Assembly (NCBI RefSeq): GCF_009208105.1
Contig: NZ_WFKL01000001.1
Span: 4,898,001-4,962,000 of the forward strand
Reading direction: 5' to 3'
Length of the DNA: 64,000 bases
Source of the DNA: Rouxiella sp. S1S-2
GTDB taxonomy: Bacteria > Pseudomonadota > Gammaproteobacteria > Enterobacterales > Enterobacteriaceae
In this document: positions 27,714-37,029 of the stretch, one piece after another
How positions within the stretch are numbered: the first letter of the stretch is position 1
How the letters are laid out: the number at the start of each line of letters is the position of its first letter
Translations under genes and position numbers: made by a program
The notes under the pieces: generated by a model
The model's input: the letters and a program-made list of their open reading frames with translations, nothing else
Database searches by the model: none
Told to the model about the DNA's origin: nothing

Positions 27714-28496
27714 ATGGAACCGACCGAATCCAGACGTCTCTACCAACAGCTTGCCGCCACGCTCAAAGATCGTGTCGAAAATGGCGTGTATTTGGTGGGT
27801 GAAAAACTGCCTGCCGAACGCCTGATTTCAGAAGAGATGAACGTCAGCCGCACCGTAGTGCGTGAGGCCATCATCATGCTGGAAGTTGAAGGTTATGTAG
27901 AAGTGCGCAAAGGATCGGGCATTCATGTGATGTCCAACGTGCAAAAAAATCTGGTGGTTCCCGAGTCTGAAGGGGAGTTTGCCGCGGCAGGCCCGTTCGA
28001 GCTGCTACAGGCGCGCCAACTGATCGAAAGTAATATTGCCGAGTTTGCCGCGACGCAGGTAACCAAGCAGGACATTATACGACTGATGGAAATTCAGGAG
28101 CACGCCAAGCAAGAAGACCGCTTCCGTGATTCGCAATGGGACCTGCAGTTTCACATCCAGGTGGCACAGTCGACGCAAAACAGTGCGTTGGCGATTATTG
28201 TCGAAAAAATGTGGAGTCAGCGTTTGCACAATCCTTATTGGCGCAAGCTGCATGAACACATTGACGAAAAATCGATTGAGAGCTGGTGTGAGGACCACGA
28301 CCTGATCCTTAAAGCGCTCATCCGCCGCGACCCGCACGCCGCCAAGCTGGCCATGTGGCAGCATCTTGAAAATACCAAGCAGATGCTGTTTCGTGCCACC
28401 AGCGACGACTTTGAGTTTAACGTTGACCGCTATCTGTATACCGAAAATCCGGTGGTTCATCTCGACTCGGCGACGCTTAATCACAAAAAGGCCTGA
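27714..28496 (+). CDS. exuR: GntR-family repressor of hexuronate genes, ExuR
   Basis: This 260-residue FadR-subfamily regulator has an N-terminal winged helix ([24 protein letters not shown], residues about 27-52) and a C-terminal all-helical FCD ligand domain. The name is assigned by homology and by linkage to exuT and uxaCA. The effector in E. coli is a hexuronate such as galacturonate. Confidence 0.95.
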   Translation: MEPTESRRLYQQLAATLKDRVENGVYLVGEKLPAERLISEEMNVSRTVVREAIIMLEVEGYVEVRKGSGIHVMSNVQKNLVVPESEGEFAAAGPFELLQARQLIESNIAEFAATQVTKQDIIRLMEIQEHAKQEDRFRDSQWDLQFHIQVAQSTQNSALAIIVEKMWSQRLHNPYWRKLHEHIDEKSIESWCEDHDLILKALIRRDPHAAKLAMWQHLENTKQMLFRATSDDFEFNVDRYLYTENPVVHLDSATLNHKKA

Positions 28497-28517
28497 TGGC
28501 CATTTCGTCTACAACCG

Positions 28518-28542
28518 GCGGCTTTATTGAAAGCCGCTTTTT
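28518..28542 (+). terminator. Terminator after exuR
   Basis: GCGGCTTT-ATTG-AAAGCCGC is followed by TTTTT, 21 bp past the exuR stop. Confidence 0.88.
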
Positions 28543-28889
28543 GAATCGTTTCGTAAAGTGACCCCCGCTAATATCCTCACTTATGCTGCAGACTTTTGCC
28601 CTAATGCTGTCAAACAAGCTCCAGTATTGTCAGGCAGTGTAAAAAGCCCCGCCAAAGTTAAACCAAAGACCACTAATAAGTAGATTTGGCTGTTTCGCTG
28701 ATTGATACTTTGTTACAGTTAGACCAGTTTTCTTACGGCCTTTTTGCGAAAGCAACATTCTTCCATCGCAGGCTTTGTGCATGATGCACAACGGGAAACT
28801 CACAACATCCGGTAAGTTTTAGGCGTTGAGGCACCATCTCCGCCTATCTGTTTCTTACCAAATGAAATCTATGGAGTTTCTAACGCCGC
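28543..28889 (+). other. Upstream region of yqjA-mzrA
   Basis: About 350 bp without a gene. In E. coli the yqjA-mzrA promoter is controlled by CpxR. Isolated GTAAA elements occur (28552, 28638) but not the paired spacing of a clear CpxR box. No other feature is supported. Confidence 0.4.
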
Positions 28890-29570
28890 ATGGAAATAAT
28901 CAGTTCACTTATGCATGCCCTTTGGCAGCAGGATTACGAGACATTGGCCAATCCTTCGCTGATTTGGACTTTGTATATTGTGCTTTTCATGATCATTTTC
29001 CTGGAAAACGGTTTGCTACCGGCTGCGTTTTTACCCGGCGATAGTCTGCTGATTCTGGTCGGCGTACTGATAGCAAAAGGGGCGATGAATTTTCCGCTTA
29101 CCATTGTGCTGCTGACTACCGCCGCCAGCCTGGGCTGCTGGTTGAGTTACATTCAGGGTAAGTGGTTGGGCAATACTCGAATCGTTCAAGGATGGCTGGG
29201 GCATTTGCCCGTGCAGTATCACGAACGCGCGCATGCGCTTTTTCACCGCCACGGACTCTCTGCCCTGTTGGTTGGCCGATTCCTGGCTTTTGTGCGCACA
29301 TTACTGCCGACGATTGCCGGTTTATCAGGCCTGAGCAACGCCCGTTTTCAGTTTTTCAATTGGGTCAGCGGTTTCCTGTGGATAGTTATCCTGACCAGCT
29401 TGGGCTACGTGCTGGGTAAAACGCCGTTGTTCAGAAAGTACGAAGATCAACTGATGCTGTGCCTGATGCTGCTTCCGCTGCTGCTGTTGGTTGTCGGTCT
29501 GGTCGGTTCGGTGATTGTGCTCTGGAAGAAGAAAAAAGCCGATCGCCTGGCAAAAGGTAAAAATGCATGA
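28890..29570 (+). CDS. yqjA: DedA-family membrane protein YqjA
   Basis: This 226-residue DedA/SNARE-associated family protein has the conserved [19 protein letters not shown] re-entrant segment and [19 protein letters not shown], including the essential Glu/Asp and Arg residues. DedA proteins support proton-dependent membrane homeostasis and lipid-carrier recycling; YqjA with YghB is needed for division and drug tolerance in E. coli. It is followed closely by mzrA. Confidence 0.96.
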   Translation: MEIISSLMHALWQQDYETLANPSLIWTLYIVLFMIIFLENGLLPAAFLPGDSLLILVGVLIAKGAMNFPLTIVLLTTAASLGCWLSYIQGKWLGNTRIVQGWLGHLPVQYHERAHALFHRHGLSALLVGRFLAFVRTLLPTIAGLSGLSNARFQFFNWVSGFLWIVILTSLGYVLGKTPLFRKYEDQLMLCLMLLPLLLLVVGLVGSVIVLWKKKKADRLAKGKNA

Positions 29571-29598
29571 AGTCTCATACAATTTCAGGATTATTTTC

Positions 29599-29991
29599 AT
29601 GTTGAAATTCCCGTTTTCACGCGGCTATATTCTTTGGCCTGCAACATTTCTGGTGCTGCTCATGCTGACAACCGTCGGCGTGGTTGCGTTTCCAAAAATG
29701 CCTACCGAAAGCGGTGATGCTTTAAAAATCAGCCCAATTCAATCGGGTGAAGACTTGCCGGACGGTTTTACGCTTTATCAGGGTCTGAGCCAACACGGCA
29801 TCGAAATAGAAAGCATCACGCCAGCAAGTGGCAGTTTGGTCGTTAAACTTCATTCGCCACACCAGCAGCATCTCGCGCAGGAAACCCTGAAAGCCTTACT
29901 GCCGGGGGGTTACAATATTCAGCCTTTTAACTCGGCGCAGTCTCAAGGTTGGGCCAGTAAAGTTACTCGCGACCAGTCAAAAGTCGGCTAA
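29599..29991 (+). CDS. mzrA: EnvZ/OmpR modulator MzrA
   Basis: This 130-residue protein has one N-terminal membrane helix (ILWPATFLVLLMLTTVGVVAF) and a periplasmic domain containing LKISPIQSGEDLPDGFTLYQ, like E. coli MzrA. In E. coli MzrA contacts EnvZ and connects Cpx stress with OmpR output. The start at 29599 follows CAGGATTATTTTC; longer in-frame starts would overlap yqjA. It lies 28 bp after yqjA. Confidence 0.85.
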   Translation: MLKFPFSRGYILWPATFLVLLMLTTVGVVAFPKMPTESGDALKISPIQSGEDLPDGFTLYQGLSQHGIEIESITPASGSLVVKLHSPHQQHLAQETLKALLPGGYNIQPFNSAQSQGWASKVTRDQSKVG

Positions 29992-30166
29992 TTGTCACCG
30001 GACCCGCTTTCAGAGTTTGCTTAATAGCCAATTCCCATCCCCCTCACTATAGTTATCTCACTCAGCTGTTTTCAGCCTCACTGAATCAATACTTCAAATT
30101 TAAGTGAGCCTGGCCACCAAGGACATAACGCCGCTTGGCGCTTAATTGATTAATAGGATAATCATC

Positions 30167-30544
30167 ATGAAAAAGTCTTTATCAACGCTGTTTATTATTC
30201 CCGCACTGCTGTTGGGTTCTTCGGCCTTTGCCGCCTCTCAGCCTGAAACCTGCGCCACCAAGCAGCAACAAATTAAACAGCAGCTTGAGTATGCTCACCA
30301 GCACAATAATAAAGAGCAGATTGCCGGTCTGCAAAAGGCACTCGGCGAAAGCCAGGCACACTGCACTGAAGCCGGTTTGAAGGCCGATAAACAGCAAAAA
30401 ATTGCCGAGAAACAGGAAAAAGTAAACGAACGTACCCGTGAGCTAAAAAAAGCGCAGGCAGACGGCAATAGAGAAAAAATTGCCAAGCAGCAGAAGAAAT
30501 TGGACGAAGCGCTGCACGAGTTAAATGAAGTTTCTACCCATTAA
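30167..30544 (+). CDS. yqjC: Periplasmic DUF1090 protein YqjC
   Basis: This 125-residue secreted protein has a signal peptide ending SSAFA. The mature part is a highly charged helical coil (KQQQIKQQLEYA.., EKQEKVNERTRELKKAQADG) with two Cys residues that could pair. DUF1090 proteins have no established function. The ATG at 30167 follows AGGATAATC. It precedes the yqjDEK genes. Confidence 0.9.
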   Translation: MKKSLSTLFIIPALLLGSSAFAASQPETCATKQQQIKQQLEYAHQHNNKEQIAGLQKALGESQAHCTEAGLKADKQQKIAEKQEKVNERTRELKKAQADGNREKIAKQQKKLDEALHELNEVSTH

Positions 30545-30645
30545 TCAGCTTGTTTGCGCATTGTAAACAGAGTAATCGCATTTGCACTGCCGCGAAAATC
30601 CGCTATGTTTAATATTCTTATCATAAAGTTATGGAGTGACGAATT

Positions 30646-30951
30646 ATGGCTAGTAACTCAACATCTGACAATCTGCGTGCCGAACTGAAATCATTGGCAG
30701 ATACGCTTGAAGAAGTGCTCCAAAGCTCAACGGATAAACCTAAAGCAGAAATCGACAAATTGCGCAGCAAAGCCGAAGGTCTGTTGAAAGAAACGCGTTC
30801 ACGCCTGGGCGATACCGGTGAGAAAATTGCCAGCCAAACCAAAGAAATTGCGGGCAAGGCCGACGATTATATTCATGACAAACCATGGACCGGCGTAGGC
30901 ATCGGTGCTGCAGTGGGTGTTGTCATTGGCGTTCTTTTAGCTCGCCGATAA
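30646..30951 (+). CDS. yqjD: Membrane-anchored ribosome-associated protein YqjD
   Basis: This 101-residue DUF883/ElaB-YqjD family protein has a helical charged N-terminal part (residues 1-75) and a C-terminal membrane anchor (WTGVGIGAAVGVVIGVLLARR). E. coli YqjD binds 70S ribosomes in stationary phase through its N-terminus and holds them at the inner membrane. It is the first gene of the tightly packed yqjD-yqjE-yqjK set, behind a clear GGAGTGACGAATT ribosome site. Confidence 0.93.
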   Translation: MASNSTSDNLRAELKSLADTLEEVLQSSTDKPKAEIDKLRSKAEGLLKETRSRLGDTGEKIASQTKEIAGKADDYIHDKPWTGVGIGAAVGVVIGVLLARR

Positions 30952-30953
30952 TT

Positions 30954-31361
30954 ATGGCTGAGACTCCAAGAACTCCACCACAGGGACCGGGTAAGGGTAT
31001 TTTCGACAGTGCTCAGCGCATCGTGACCATTTTGGTCGGCATGATTGAGACACGCTTGAGGCTGGTCGTCGTAGAGCTTGAAGAAGAGAAAGCCAATCTT
31101 TTTCAACTGTTACTGATGGCCTGCATTACCCTCATTTTCACTGCATTTGGTTTAATGAGCCTGCTGGTTGTGCTGTTTTTCGCAATCGACCCGGCCTACC
31201 GCTTGATAGCGATGGCAAGTACGACGGGAGTTTTACTGTTGCTGGCCGTCATCCTAGGTGTTTGGACTATCAGTAAAGCACGACGTTCTACTCTGTTGAG
31301 CGCCTCGCGCAGGCAGCTAAAGATCGACCGCGCCTTATTGGAAAAGGAAGACCAGGAATGA
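30954..31361 (+). CDS. yqjE: Inner-membrane phage-holin-like protein YqjE
   Basis: This 135-residue DUF1469 (Phage_holin_3_6) protein has two adjacent hydrophobic helices (about 48-70 and 80-103) flanked by charged helical segments. It starts 2 bp after the yqjD stop and overlaps yqjK by 4 bp (ATGA), so it is translationally coupled. Function unknown; co-membership with YqjD suggests a membrane scaffold role. Confidence 0.92.
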   Translation: MAETPRTPPQGPGKGIFDSAQRIVTILVGMIETRLRLVVVELEEEKANLFQLLLMACITLIFTAFGLMSLLVVLFFAIDPAYRLIAMASTTGVLLLLAVILGVWTISKARRSTLLSASRRQLKIDRALLEKEDQE

Positions 31362-31642
31362 GCAGACCTGCACCGGTGATTGAAAAAGCCAGGTTGCTGC
31401 GCAAGATCGAGCGTGAACGCGCCGATCTTGCGGTCGCTTCAGAAGAGTGGCTGACGGCAACGACTAAAGTTGACCACGCCTGGGTCAAAATTGTGGATAT
31501 GCGTAAGTATCTGGTTGTGGCATCAAGTGCCATGGCAATTTACAGTATTCGGCACCCGAGCAAATTGATGCGTTGGTCAAAACGCGCTTTCAGCATTTGG
31601 GGAACCGTTAGACTTTTCCGCAAGACGTTTGCTAAAGATTGA
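31358..31642 (+). CDS. yqjK: YqjK-like protein
   Basis: This 94-residue basic protein of the YqjK family has the segment ERADLAVASEEWLTATTKVDHAWVKI and a short hydrophobic stretch near residues 48-62. Function unknown. Last gene of yqjDEK. Confidence 0.9.
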   Translation: MSRPAPVIEKARLLRKIERERADLAVASEEWLTATTKVDHAWVKIVDMRKYLVVASSAMAIYSIRHPSKLMRWSKRAFSIWGTVRLFRKTFAKD

Positions 31643-32031
31643 TTAAAAGAGGGTTTTTGGTTTTCTAAAAGCCACGTATTTTTGACTACCCTCCCCCTTC
31701 TTACTCTTTTCTCGACATCAATTTTTCTCACAGAACATCTTCCCCAGCAGGGCAGTTTGGCTTAAAGGCTAACTGCCCTAAATTATTTCTTATAGTTATT
31801 AATAATTTACTAATAAAGCGTTTTAATCGTTTCTTAACATCCCGTGCTTAATTCAATTATTTTGATGTTTATAGACAGTTTTACTAGCTAACAAACTCTC
31901 TTTTTTCCCCCTATTATCAGCTCCATCAACACAGACAAGGTTACGGCAGGGACACAAACTCACTGGGCCTTTTAATTAAACATGAAATTTAAGCCAAATT
32001 TTTTGGCTTTATTCAATCGGAGTCGATGATA
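31643..32031 (+). other. AT-rich spacer before yqjF with two hairpins
   Basis: No gene is visible in about 390 bp. AGGGCAGTT (31749-31757) pairs with AACTGCCCT (31771-31779) but lacks a U tract. A second hairpin, AAGCCAAA-TTT-TTTGGCTT (31991-32009), lies about 10 bases before the yqjF ribosome site and would be in its leader. In E. coli the yqjF promoter is activated by YhaJ. Confidence 0.4.
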
Positions 32032-32424
32032 ATGAACAAAGTACATAATATAGCGTTGCTGGTTGCCCGTATCCTGATGCCAATCCTCTTCATCGTGGCT
32101 GGCTGGGGTAAAATGCATGCTTACGCAGCGACGGCGGGCTATATGGCCTCTGCAGGTGTGCCAAGCTTCTTTTTGCCACTGACCATTTTGTTGGAATTTG
32201 GCGGCGGTCTGGCAATTCTGTTCGGCTTCTTGACCCGTACCACGGCGATTATCACGGCAATCTTCACTATTCTGACTGCACTGCTGTTCCACGTTGATTT
32301 TTCAGTGCCAGTGAATCAGATGATGTTCATGAAAAACTTGTCCATCGCCGGTGGCTTCTTGGTGCTGTTCGCTTCAGGTCCTGGCGCATATAGCATCGAC
32401 CGTCTGCTGAAAAAGAACTGGTAA
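32032..32424 (+). CDS. yqjF: DoxX-family membrane protein YqjF
   Basis: This 130-residue four-helix membrane protein has the DoxX signature ARILMPILFIVAGWGKM and LPLTILLEFGGGLAILFGFLTR. E. coli yqjF is induced by nitroaromatic degradation products and quinone-like compounds through YhaJ. GGAG is 9 bases before the ATG at 32032; an ATG at 32026 is too close to it. It is paired with yqjG, the quinone reductase. Confidence 0.93.
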   Translation: MNKVHNIALLVARILMPILFIVAGWGKMHAYAATAGYMASAGVPSFFLPLTILLEFGGGLAILFGFLTRTTAIITAIFTILTALLFHVDFSVPVNQMMFMKNLSIAGGFLVLFASGPGAYSIDRLLKKNW

Positions 32425-32607
32425 GCCCTACGTTGACCGAAAGCCGGTTAACGTGATGACACGCTATAATTAAATAAGTGAATCATCGGCAAATCCCCCA
32501 GTGGGCGATGTGATTTATCACCTCGCCCTTTTTTACATCTCATTTTTGTCGTTTTAAAAACAATACCCTCAAGCCATTCAGGTTTCGGGGCGAGAAGGAG
32601 AGTCACG

Positions 32608-33603
32608 ATGGGACAACTGGTCGAAGGTAAATGGCAAGACACCTGGTACGATACCAAGTCAACCGGCGGGCACTTTAAGCGCACGGCATCTCAGTTTCGC
32701 AACTGGATAACCCCCGACGGTCAGCCGGGTCCGCACGGCGTTGGCGGCTTTACTGCCGAAAGAGACCGCTATCACCTTTATGTTTCACTGGCCTGTCCAT
32801 GGGCACATCGCACGCTGGTGATGCGAACGTTAAAAGGGCTAGAAAGCATCATCCCCGTGTCTGTCGTTCATCCATTAATGTTGGAGAACGGTTGGACATT
32901 CGATACCGACTTCCCCGGTACGACCGGCGATACGCTTTATCATCTGAACTACGCCTATGAAATTTATCTGCGTGCTCAGAATGACTATACCGGCCGCGTA
33001 ACGGTGCCGATTTTGTGGGATAAAAAACTACAGACCATCGTTAGCAATGAGTCCGCTGATATTATGCGCATCTTCAACAGTGCTTTTGATGCAGTCGGGG
33101 CCCGCGCGGGTGATTTTTACCCTGAAGCTCTGCGCTCGAAAATTGATGATGTAAATGAATGGATTTATCCGGAAATAAACAACGGCGTTTATAAATCCGG
33201 ATTTGCCACCCGTCAGGAAGCCTATGATGAGGCGGTTGAAGGGGTGTTTGCGGGGCTGAGCAAGGCAGAGTCAATCCTTGAAAAGCAGCGTTATCTGACC
33301 GGAAACCAACTTACCGAAGCCGATCTGCGGCTGTGGACCACGCTGATCCGCTTTGATCCGGTGTACGTCACTCACTTCAAATGCGACCGCTACCGCATCA
33401 GTGACTATCCGAACCTGTACGGATTCCTGCGCGATATTTATCAGATGCCGGGCGTGGCCGAAACCGTCGATTTGCCACACATCCGTAATCACTACTACCG
33501 CAGCCATGCCACCATCAACCCTTATGGCATTATCTCGACCGGTCCGGCTCAGGACCTTGAATCTGCGCACGGACGAGACCTCAGATTTAGCGAATATTCA
33601 TGA
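32608..33603 (+). CDS. yqjG: Glutathionyl-hydroquinone reductase YqjG
   Basis: This 331-residue Xi-class glutathione S-transferase reduces glutathionyl-hydroquinones to hydroquinones. The catalytic cysteine is C63 in the CPWAH motif, followed by the all-helical GST domain with LTGNQLTEADLRLWTTLIRFD. It matches E. coli YqjG closely. It lies downstream of yqjF and convergent with yhaJ, giving a compact quinone-response group. Confidence 0.97.
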   Translation: MGQLVEGKWQDTWYDTKSTGGHFKRTASQFRNWITPDGQPGPHGVGGFTAERDRYHLYVSLACPWAHRTLVMRTLKGLESIIPVSVVHPLMLENGWTFDTDFPGTTGDTLYHLNYAYEIYLRAQNDYTGRVTVPILWDKKLQTIVSNESADIMRIFNSAFDAVGARAGDFYPEALRSKIDDVNEWIYPEINNGVYKSGFATRQEAYDEAVEGVFAGLSKAESILEKQRYLTGNQLTEADLRLWTTLIRFDPVYVTHFKCDRYRISDYPNLYGFLRDIYQMPGVAETVDLPHIRNHYYRSHATINPYGIISTGPAQDLESAHGRDLRFSEYS

Positions 33604-33694
33604 GTTGATACGTCGCTGCCCCCATCCCAGCCTTCCCTCTTTGGGGGGTCAGTTCAAAAGCTGGAATGGGGGGAAAGCGATGAAGATCTCCCCG

Positions 33695-34591
33695 TTATCG
33701 AGTGGCCAGCAGGCGAGGGATTTCGCGCAAGAACCACGCTTTGGCTTCGCCCATGCTGTCACGACGCCAGGCCATAATAATATCGGCTTCGCGATTGTAT
33801 TCAGCACTCACCACCCGCAAACGCCCTTCGGCGATGTCCTGCTCTACCAGCGCATAAGGCATAGTAGCGACGCCAAGGCCGGCTATCAGAGCAAGACGTT
33901 TTTCCTGCAGGCTGCTCACCGTCAAGCGCTGCTGTTTGTCGAGCAACTGAACCGTTAGAACGGGGCGCTCACGCGCGGTATCCGCCATGGCAATCCCGCG
34001 ATATTTTACCCGACTGACTTCAGAAAGCGGCTCGGCTTCCAGATGAATCGGGTGTTCAGGTGCGGCAACGTATACGCTCATCAGCTTGTAAAGCTTGCGG
34101 CTGTTAATCTCTGAAGAGGAGCGAAAATGTAAGTCGGGGGCGATAACAATATCCGCCCGGCCATTCTCGAGCCTTTCCCAGGTGCCGGCCAATACTTCCG
34201 TTATCAATGAAACCTGTGTGTTGGCTTTCAACGCCAGTTTTTCGATAAGCGGAAAGAGCTGCACGGCAGGAACCAGCGCTTCACACACGATGGTGATGTG
34301 CGTTTCCCAACCGCGCGCGAGGGCTTCGGCGTCTACGGTTAATTTATCAGCAGCCTCTAACAATACGCGACCGCGCTCAAGCAGCATGCGACCTACGTTG
34401 GTAAACTTTGTACGGTGTCCAGAGCGGTCAAATAACACCACATCCAACTCTTCCTCCAGCTTCTGCATAGTATAACTTAGGGCAGAAGGAACGCGACCGA
34501 GCTCATCGGCAGCAGCCGCAAAGCTCCCACGACGGTCAATCGCATCCATAACCCTCAATGCTTCAAGAGTTAACGCTCGATCCTTGGCCAT
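33695..34591 (-). CDS. yhaJ: LysR-type regulator YhaJ
   Basis: This 298-residue LTTR has an N-terminal helix-turn-helix (LEALRVMDAIDRRGSFAAAADELGRVPSA) and a C-terminal periplasmic-binding-like domain. It matches YhaJ of E. coli, which activates yqjF in response to aromatic breakdown products. Both candidate targets, yqjFG and the divergent yhaK, are adjacent here. Confidence 0.94.
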   Translation of the reverse strand: MAKDRALTLEALRVMDAIDRRGSFAAAADELGRVPSALSYTMQKLEEELDVVLFDRSGHRTKFTNVGRMLLERGRVLLEAADKLTVDAEALARGWETHITIVCEALVPAVQLFPLIEKLALKANTQVSLITEVLAGTWERLENGRADIVIAPDLHFRSSSEINSRKLYKLMSVYVAAPEHPIHLEAEPLSEVSRVKYRGIAMADTARERPVLTVQLLDKQQRLTVSSLQEKRLALIAGLGVATMPYALVEQDIAEGRLRVVSAEYNREADIIMAWRRDSMGEAKAWFLREIPRLLATR

Positions 34592-34702
34592 TATCTTTCT
34601 CTGTCAGGAAATTTGAATATGCCGACCAGATTAACTGGCTAACAATCGTGCGTCCAGACGCTTACCATTTATCTATCGATTTTTTTAACTGAGCCAACGG
34701 CC

Positions 34703-35407
34703 ATGATTAAGAGCAGAACAGCGCAAGAGTGCGGAAAAGCCGACTTTGGTTGGCTTCAGGCCAGATACACTTTCTCCTTTGGACACTATTTTGACCCTAA
34801 ACTGATGGGCTATGCCTCACTACGCGTACTGAATCAGGAAATATTGGCGCCGGGTGCAAGCTTCCAGCCCCGCACCTATCCACGCGTGGACGTGCTCAAT
34901 CTGGTGCTACAGGGCGAAGTTGAGTATCGAGACAGCGTAGGTAATAGCACACGGATACATGCGGGCCAAGCCGCGCTGCTGTCTACGCAGCCGAACGTCA
35001 GCTACAGCGAACACAACCTCAGTCACAGCAAACCGTTAACGCGGATGCAGCTGTGGCTGGATGCCTGCCCGGCGCAGGAAAATCCCCTGGTGCAAAAAAT
35101 TGAATTAGGTGACCACAAGCATTTCTTGCTGGCGTCACCGGGCGGAGAAGAAAATAGCCTTCAGCTCCGTCAGCAGGTGTGGATCCATCACATTAATTTG
35201 AAGCCTGGCGAGCATCAGAGTTTCCCGATAAACGGTCCTCGCGCCTATTTACAGTCGATCCACGGTCAGGTCGACGTTCAGGGCGGTGACCAACACGATA
35301 AGCAGAGTCTGGTTTGTGGTGACGGCGCGTTTATTCATCAAGAGCAGACACTAACCGTAAAAGCCATCACGCCGCTGCAGGCGCTGCTGATTGATTTACC
35401 GGTCTGA
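34703..35407 (+). CDS. yhaK: Pirin-like bicupin YhaK
   Basis: This 234-residue pirin-family protein has two cupin barrels; the N-terminal part gives WLQARYTFSFGHYFDP and FQPRTYPRVDVLNLVLQGEVEYRDS. E. coli YhaK is a cytoplasmic redox-sensitive protein without a proven reaction. The usual pirin metal His residues are only partly retained. It is divergent from yhaJ (111-bp spacer), a layout suggesting control by it. Confidence 0.93.
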   Translation: MIKSRTAQECGKADFGWLQARYTFSFGHYFDPKLMGYASLRVLNQEILAPGASFQPRTYPRVDVLNLVLQGEVEYRDSVGNSTRIHAGQAALLSTQPNVSYSEHNLSHSKPLTRMQLWLDACPAQENPLVQKIELGDHKHFLLASPGGEENSLQLRQQVWIHHINLKPGEHQSFPINGPRAYLQSIHGQVDVQGGDQHDKQSLVCGDGAFIHQEQTLTVKAITPLQALLIDLPV

Positions 35408-35478
35408 TACAAATAAAGCCGCTTTCTTTTTGTAGAGAAAGTCGTGGACAGCCATTCAATTCCCAAGCCTCAGAAATG

Positions 35479-35506
35479 ACAAAACCCCGCCGAAGCGGGG
35501 TTTCAT
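35479..35506 (-). terminator. Second copy of the rnpB terminator
   Basis: The AACCCCGC-CGAA-GCGGGGTT hairpin with a U tract on the minus strand is repeated in the distal 114-bp unit, as a fallback terminator for read-through rnpB transcripts. Confidence 0.8.
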
Positions 35507-35592
35507 TAGATGAGTTGGAGTTGACCGTTAAGCCGCTTTCTTTTTGTAGAGAAAGTCGTGGACAGTCATTCACTTTCCAAGCCTCAAAAATG

Positions 35593-35620
35593 ACAAAACC
35601 CCGCCGAAGCGGGGTTTCAT
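35593..35620 (-). terminator. Primary rnpB terminator
   Basis: On the minus strand AAACCCCGC-TTCG-GCGGGGTTTT, 7 bases beyond the mature 3' end of RNase P RNA. The loop is a stabilising UUCG tetraloop. Confidence 0.9.
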
Positions 35621-35626
35621 TAGATG

Positions 35627-36005
<379 letters not shown>

Positions 36006-36012
36006 GGCGCGG

Positions 36013-36041
36013 ATTATAGGGGGTTAGCGCGCCGATGTATA
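36013..36041 (-). promoter_or_regulatory. rnpB promoter
   Basis: On the minus strand TATACA (36036-36041), 17 bp, then TATAAT (36013-36018), 8 bp before the RNA 5' end. The discriminator between -10 and +1 is GC-rich, as in stringently controlled stable-RNA genes. Confidence 0.75.
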
Positions 36042-36079
36042 GGGCCGATGTGACGATAAGCCAACCTATCGTTCAATCC

Positions 36080-36967
36080 TTACTCTTCTTCGTCTTCTGC
36101 AGCATCATCGCCCTGCTGTTCCAGCGCATAACGATAAAGCTGATTTTTCTTCACGCCGTGGATCTCCGCGGCAAGTGCAGCGGCCTTCTTCAGGGGTAAC
36201 TCTTTTTGCAGCAGCGCCAGCGTGCGCAAGGCCTCGGCGGGAAGCGCTTCGGCGTCCGGCGTATGCCCTTCAACAATAAGCACCATTTCACCGCGCTTAC
36301 GCACTTCATCTTCAAGAACCCAGGCCAGAAGTTCTCCCACCGGTGCGCCGTGAATCGATTCCCAGGTTTTGGTCAGCTCACGCGCTAGCACCACATAGCG
36401 CTCAGGCCCCCAAACGGTAACCATATCCTGCAGACTTTCGAGCAGCCGATGGGTTGATTCGTAAAAAATCAGCGTGCGTGGCTCTTCAATAAGCGCCTGA
36501 AGCGTGTCTTTACGTGATTTTGTTTTCGCTGGCAGGAAACCCTCATAGCAAAATCGATCGGAGGGCAAACCGGCGGCGCTGAGTGCGGCAATCGCGGCAC
36601 AGGCACCGGGCAAAGGCACGACGCGAATACCGGCCTCGCGACACCGGCGAACCAAGTGATAACCTGGGTCATTAATAAGCGGCGTTCCTGCGTCTGATAC
36701 TAACGCAATGCTTTGACCTTCTTGAAGTTTTGATATGAGATGGTCGGCTTTTTGCTGCTCGTTATGGTCATGCAAAGGGTACATTTTTGCACTGATTGCA
36801 AAGTGCTGAAGCAGCAATCCGGTGTGTCGAGTGTCCTCGGCGGCAATCAAATCTACACTGCTCAGCACGGCTAAAGCACGCTGCGTGATGTCTCCCAAAT
36901 TGCCGATTGGAGTCGGTACCACATACAGCGTTGATGCAGAAATATCTGCTCGATCGTGTTGATTCAT
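36080..36967 (-). CDS. rsmI: 16S rRNA 2'-O-ribose C1402 methyltransferase
   Basis: This 295-residue tetrapyrrole-methylase-fold enzyme begins with the signature [19 protein letters not shown] and contains [25 protein letters not shown] and FYESTHRL. It methylates C1402 in the ribosomal P site, with RsmH adding the N4 methyl. It is divergent from lpoA, with only 62 bp between start codons. Confidence 0.97.
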   Translation of the reverse strand: MNQHDRADISASTLYVVPTPIGNLGDITQRALAVLSSVDLIAAEDTRHTGLLLQHFAISAKMYPLHDHNEQQKADHLISKLQEGQSIALVSDAGTPLINDPGYHLVRRCREAGIRVVPLPGACAAIAALSAAGLPSDRFCYEGFLPAKTKSRKDTLQALIEEPRTLIFYESTHRLLESLQDMVTVWGPERYVVLARELTKTWESIHGAPVGELLAWVLEDEVRKRGEMVLIVEGHTPDAEALPAEALRTLALLQKELPLKKAAALAAEIHGVKKNQLYRYALEQQGDDAAEDEEE

Positions 36968-37029
36968 TGTTTCATCCGGATTGCCGATTTAATATTGAGC
37001 ATCTTGAAAAAAACATCACTGGAAACAGC

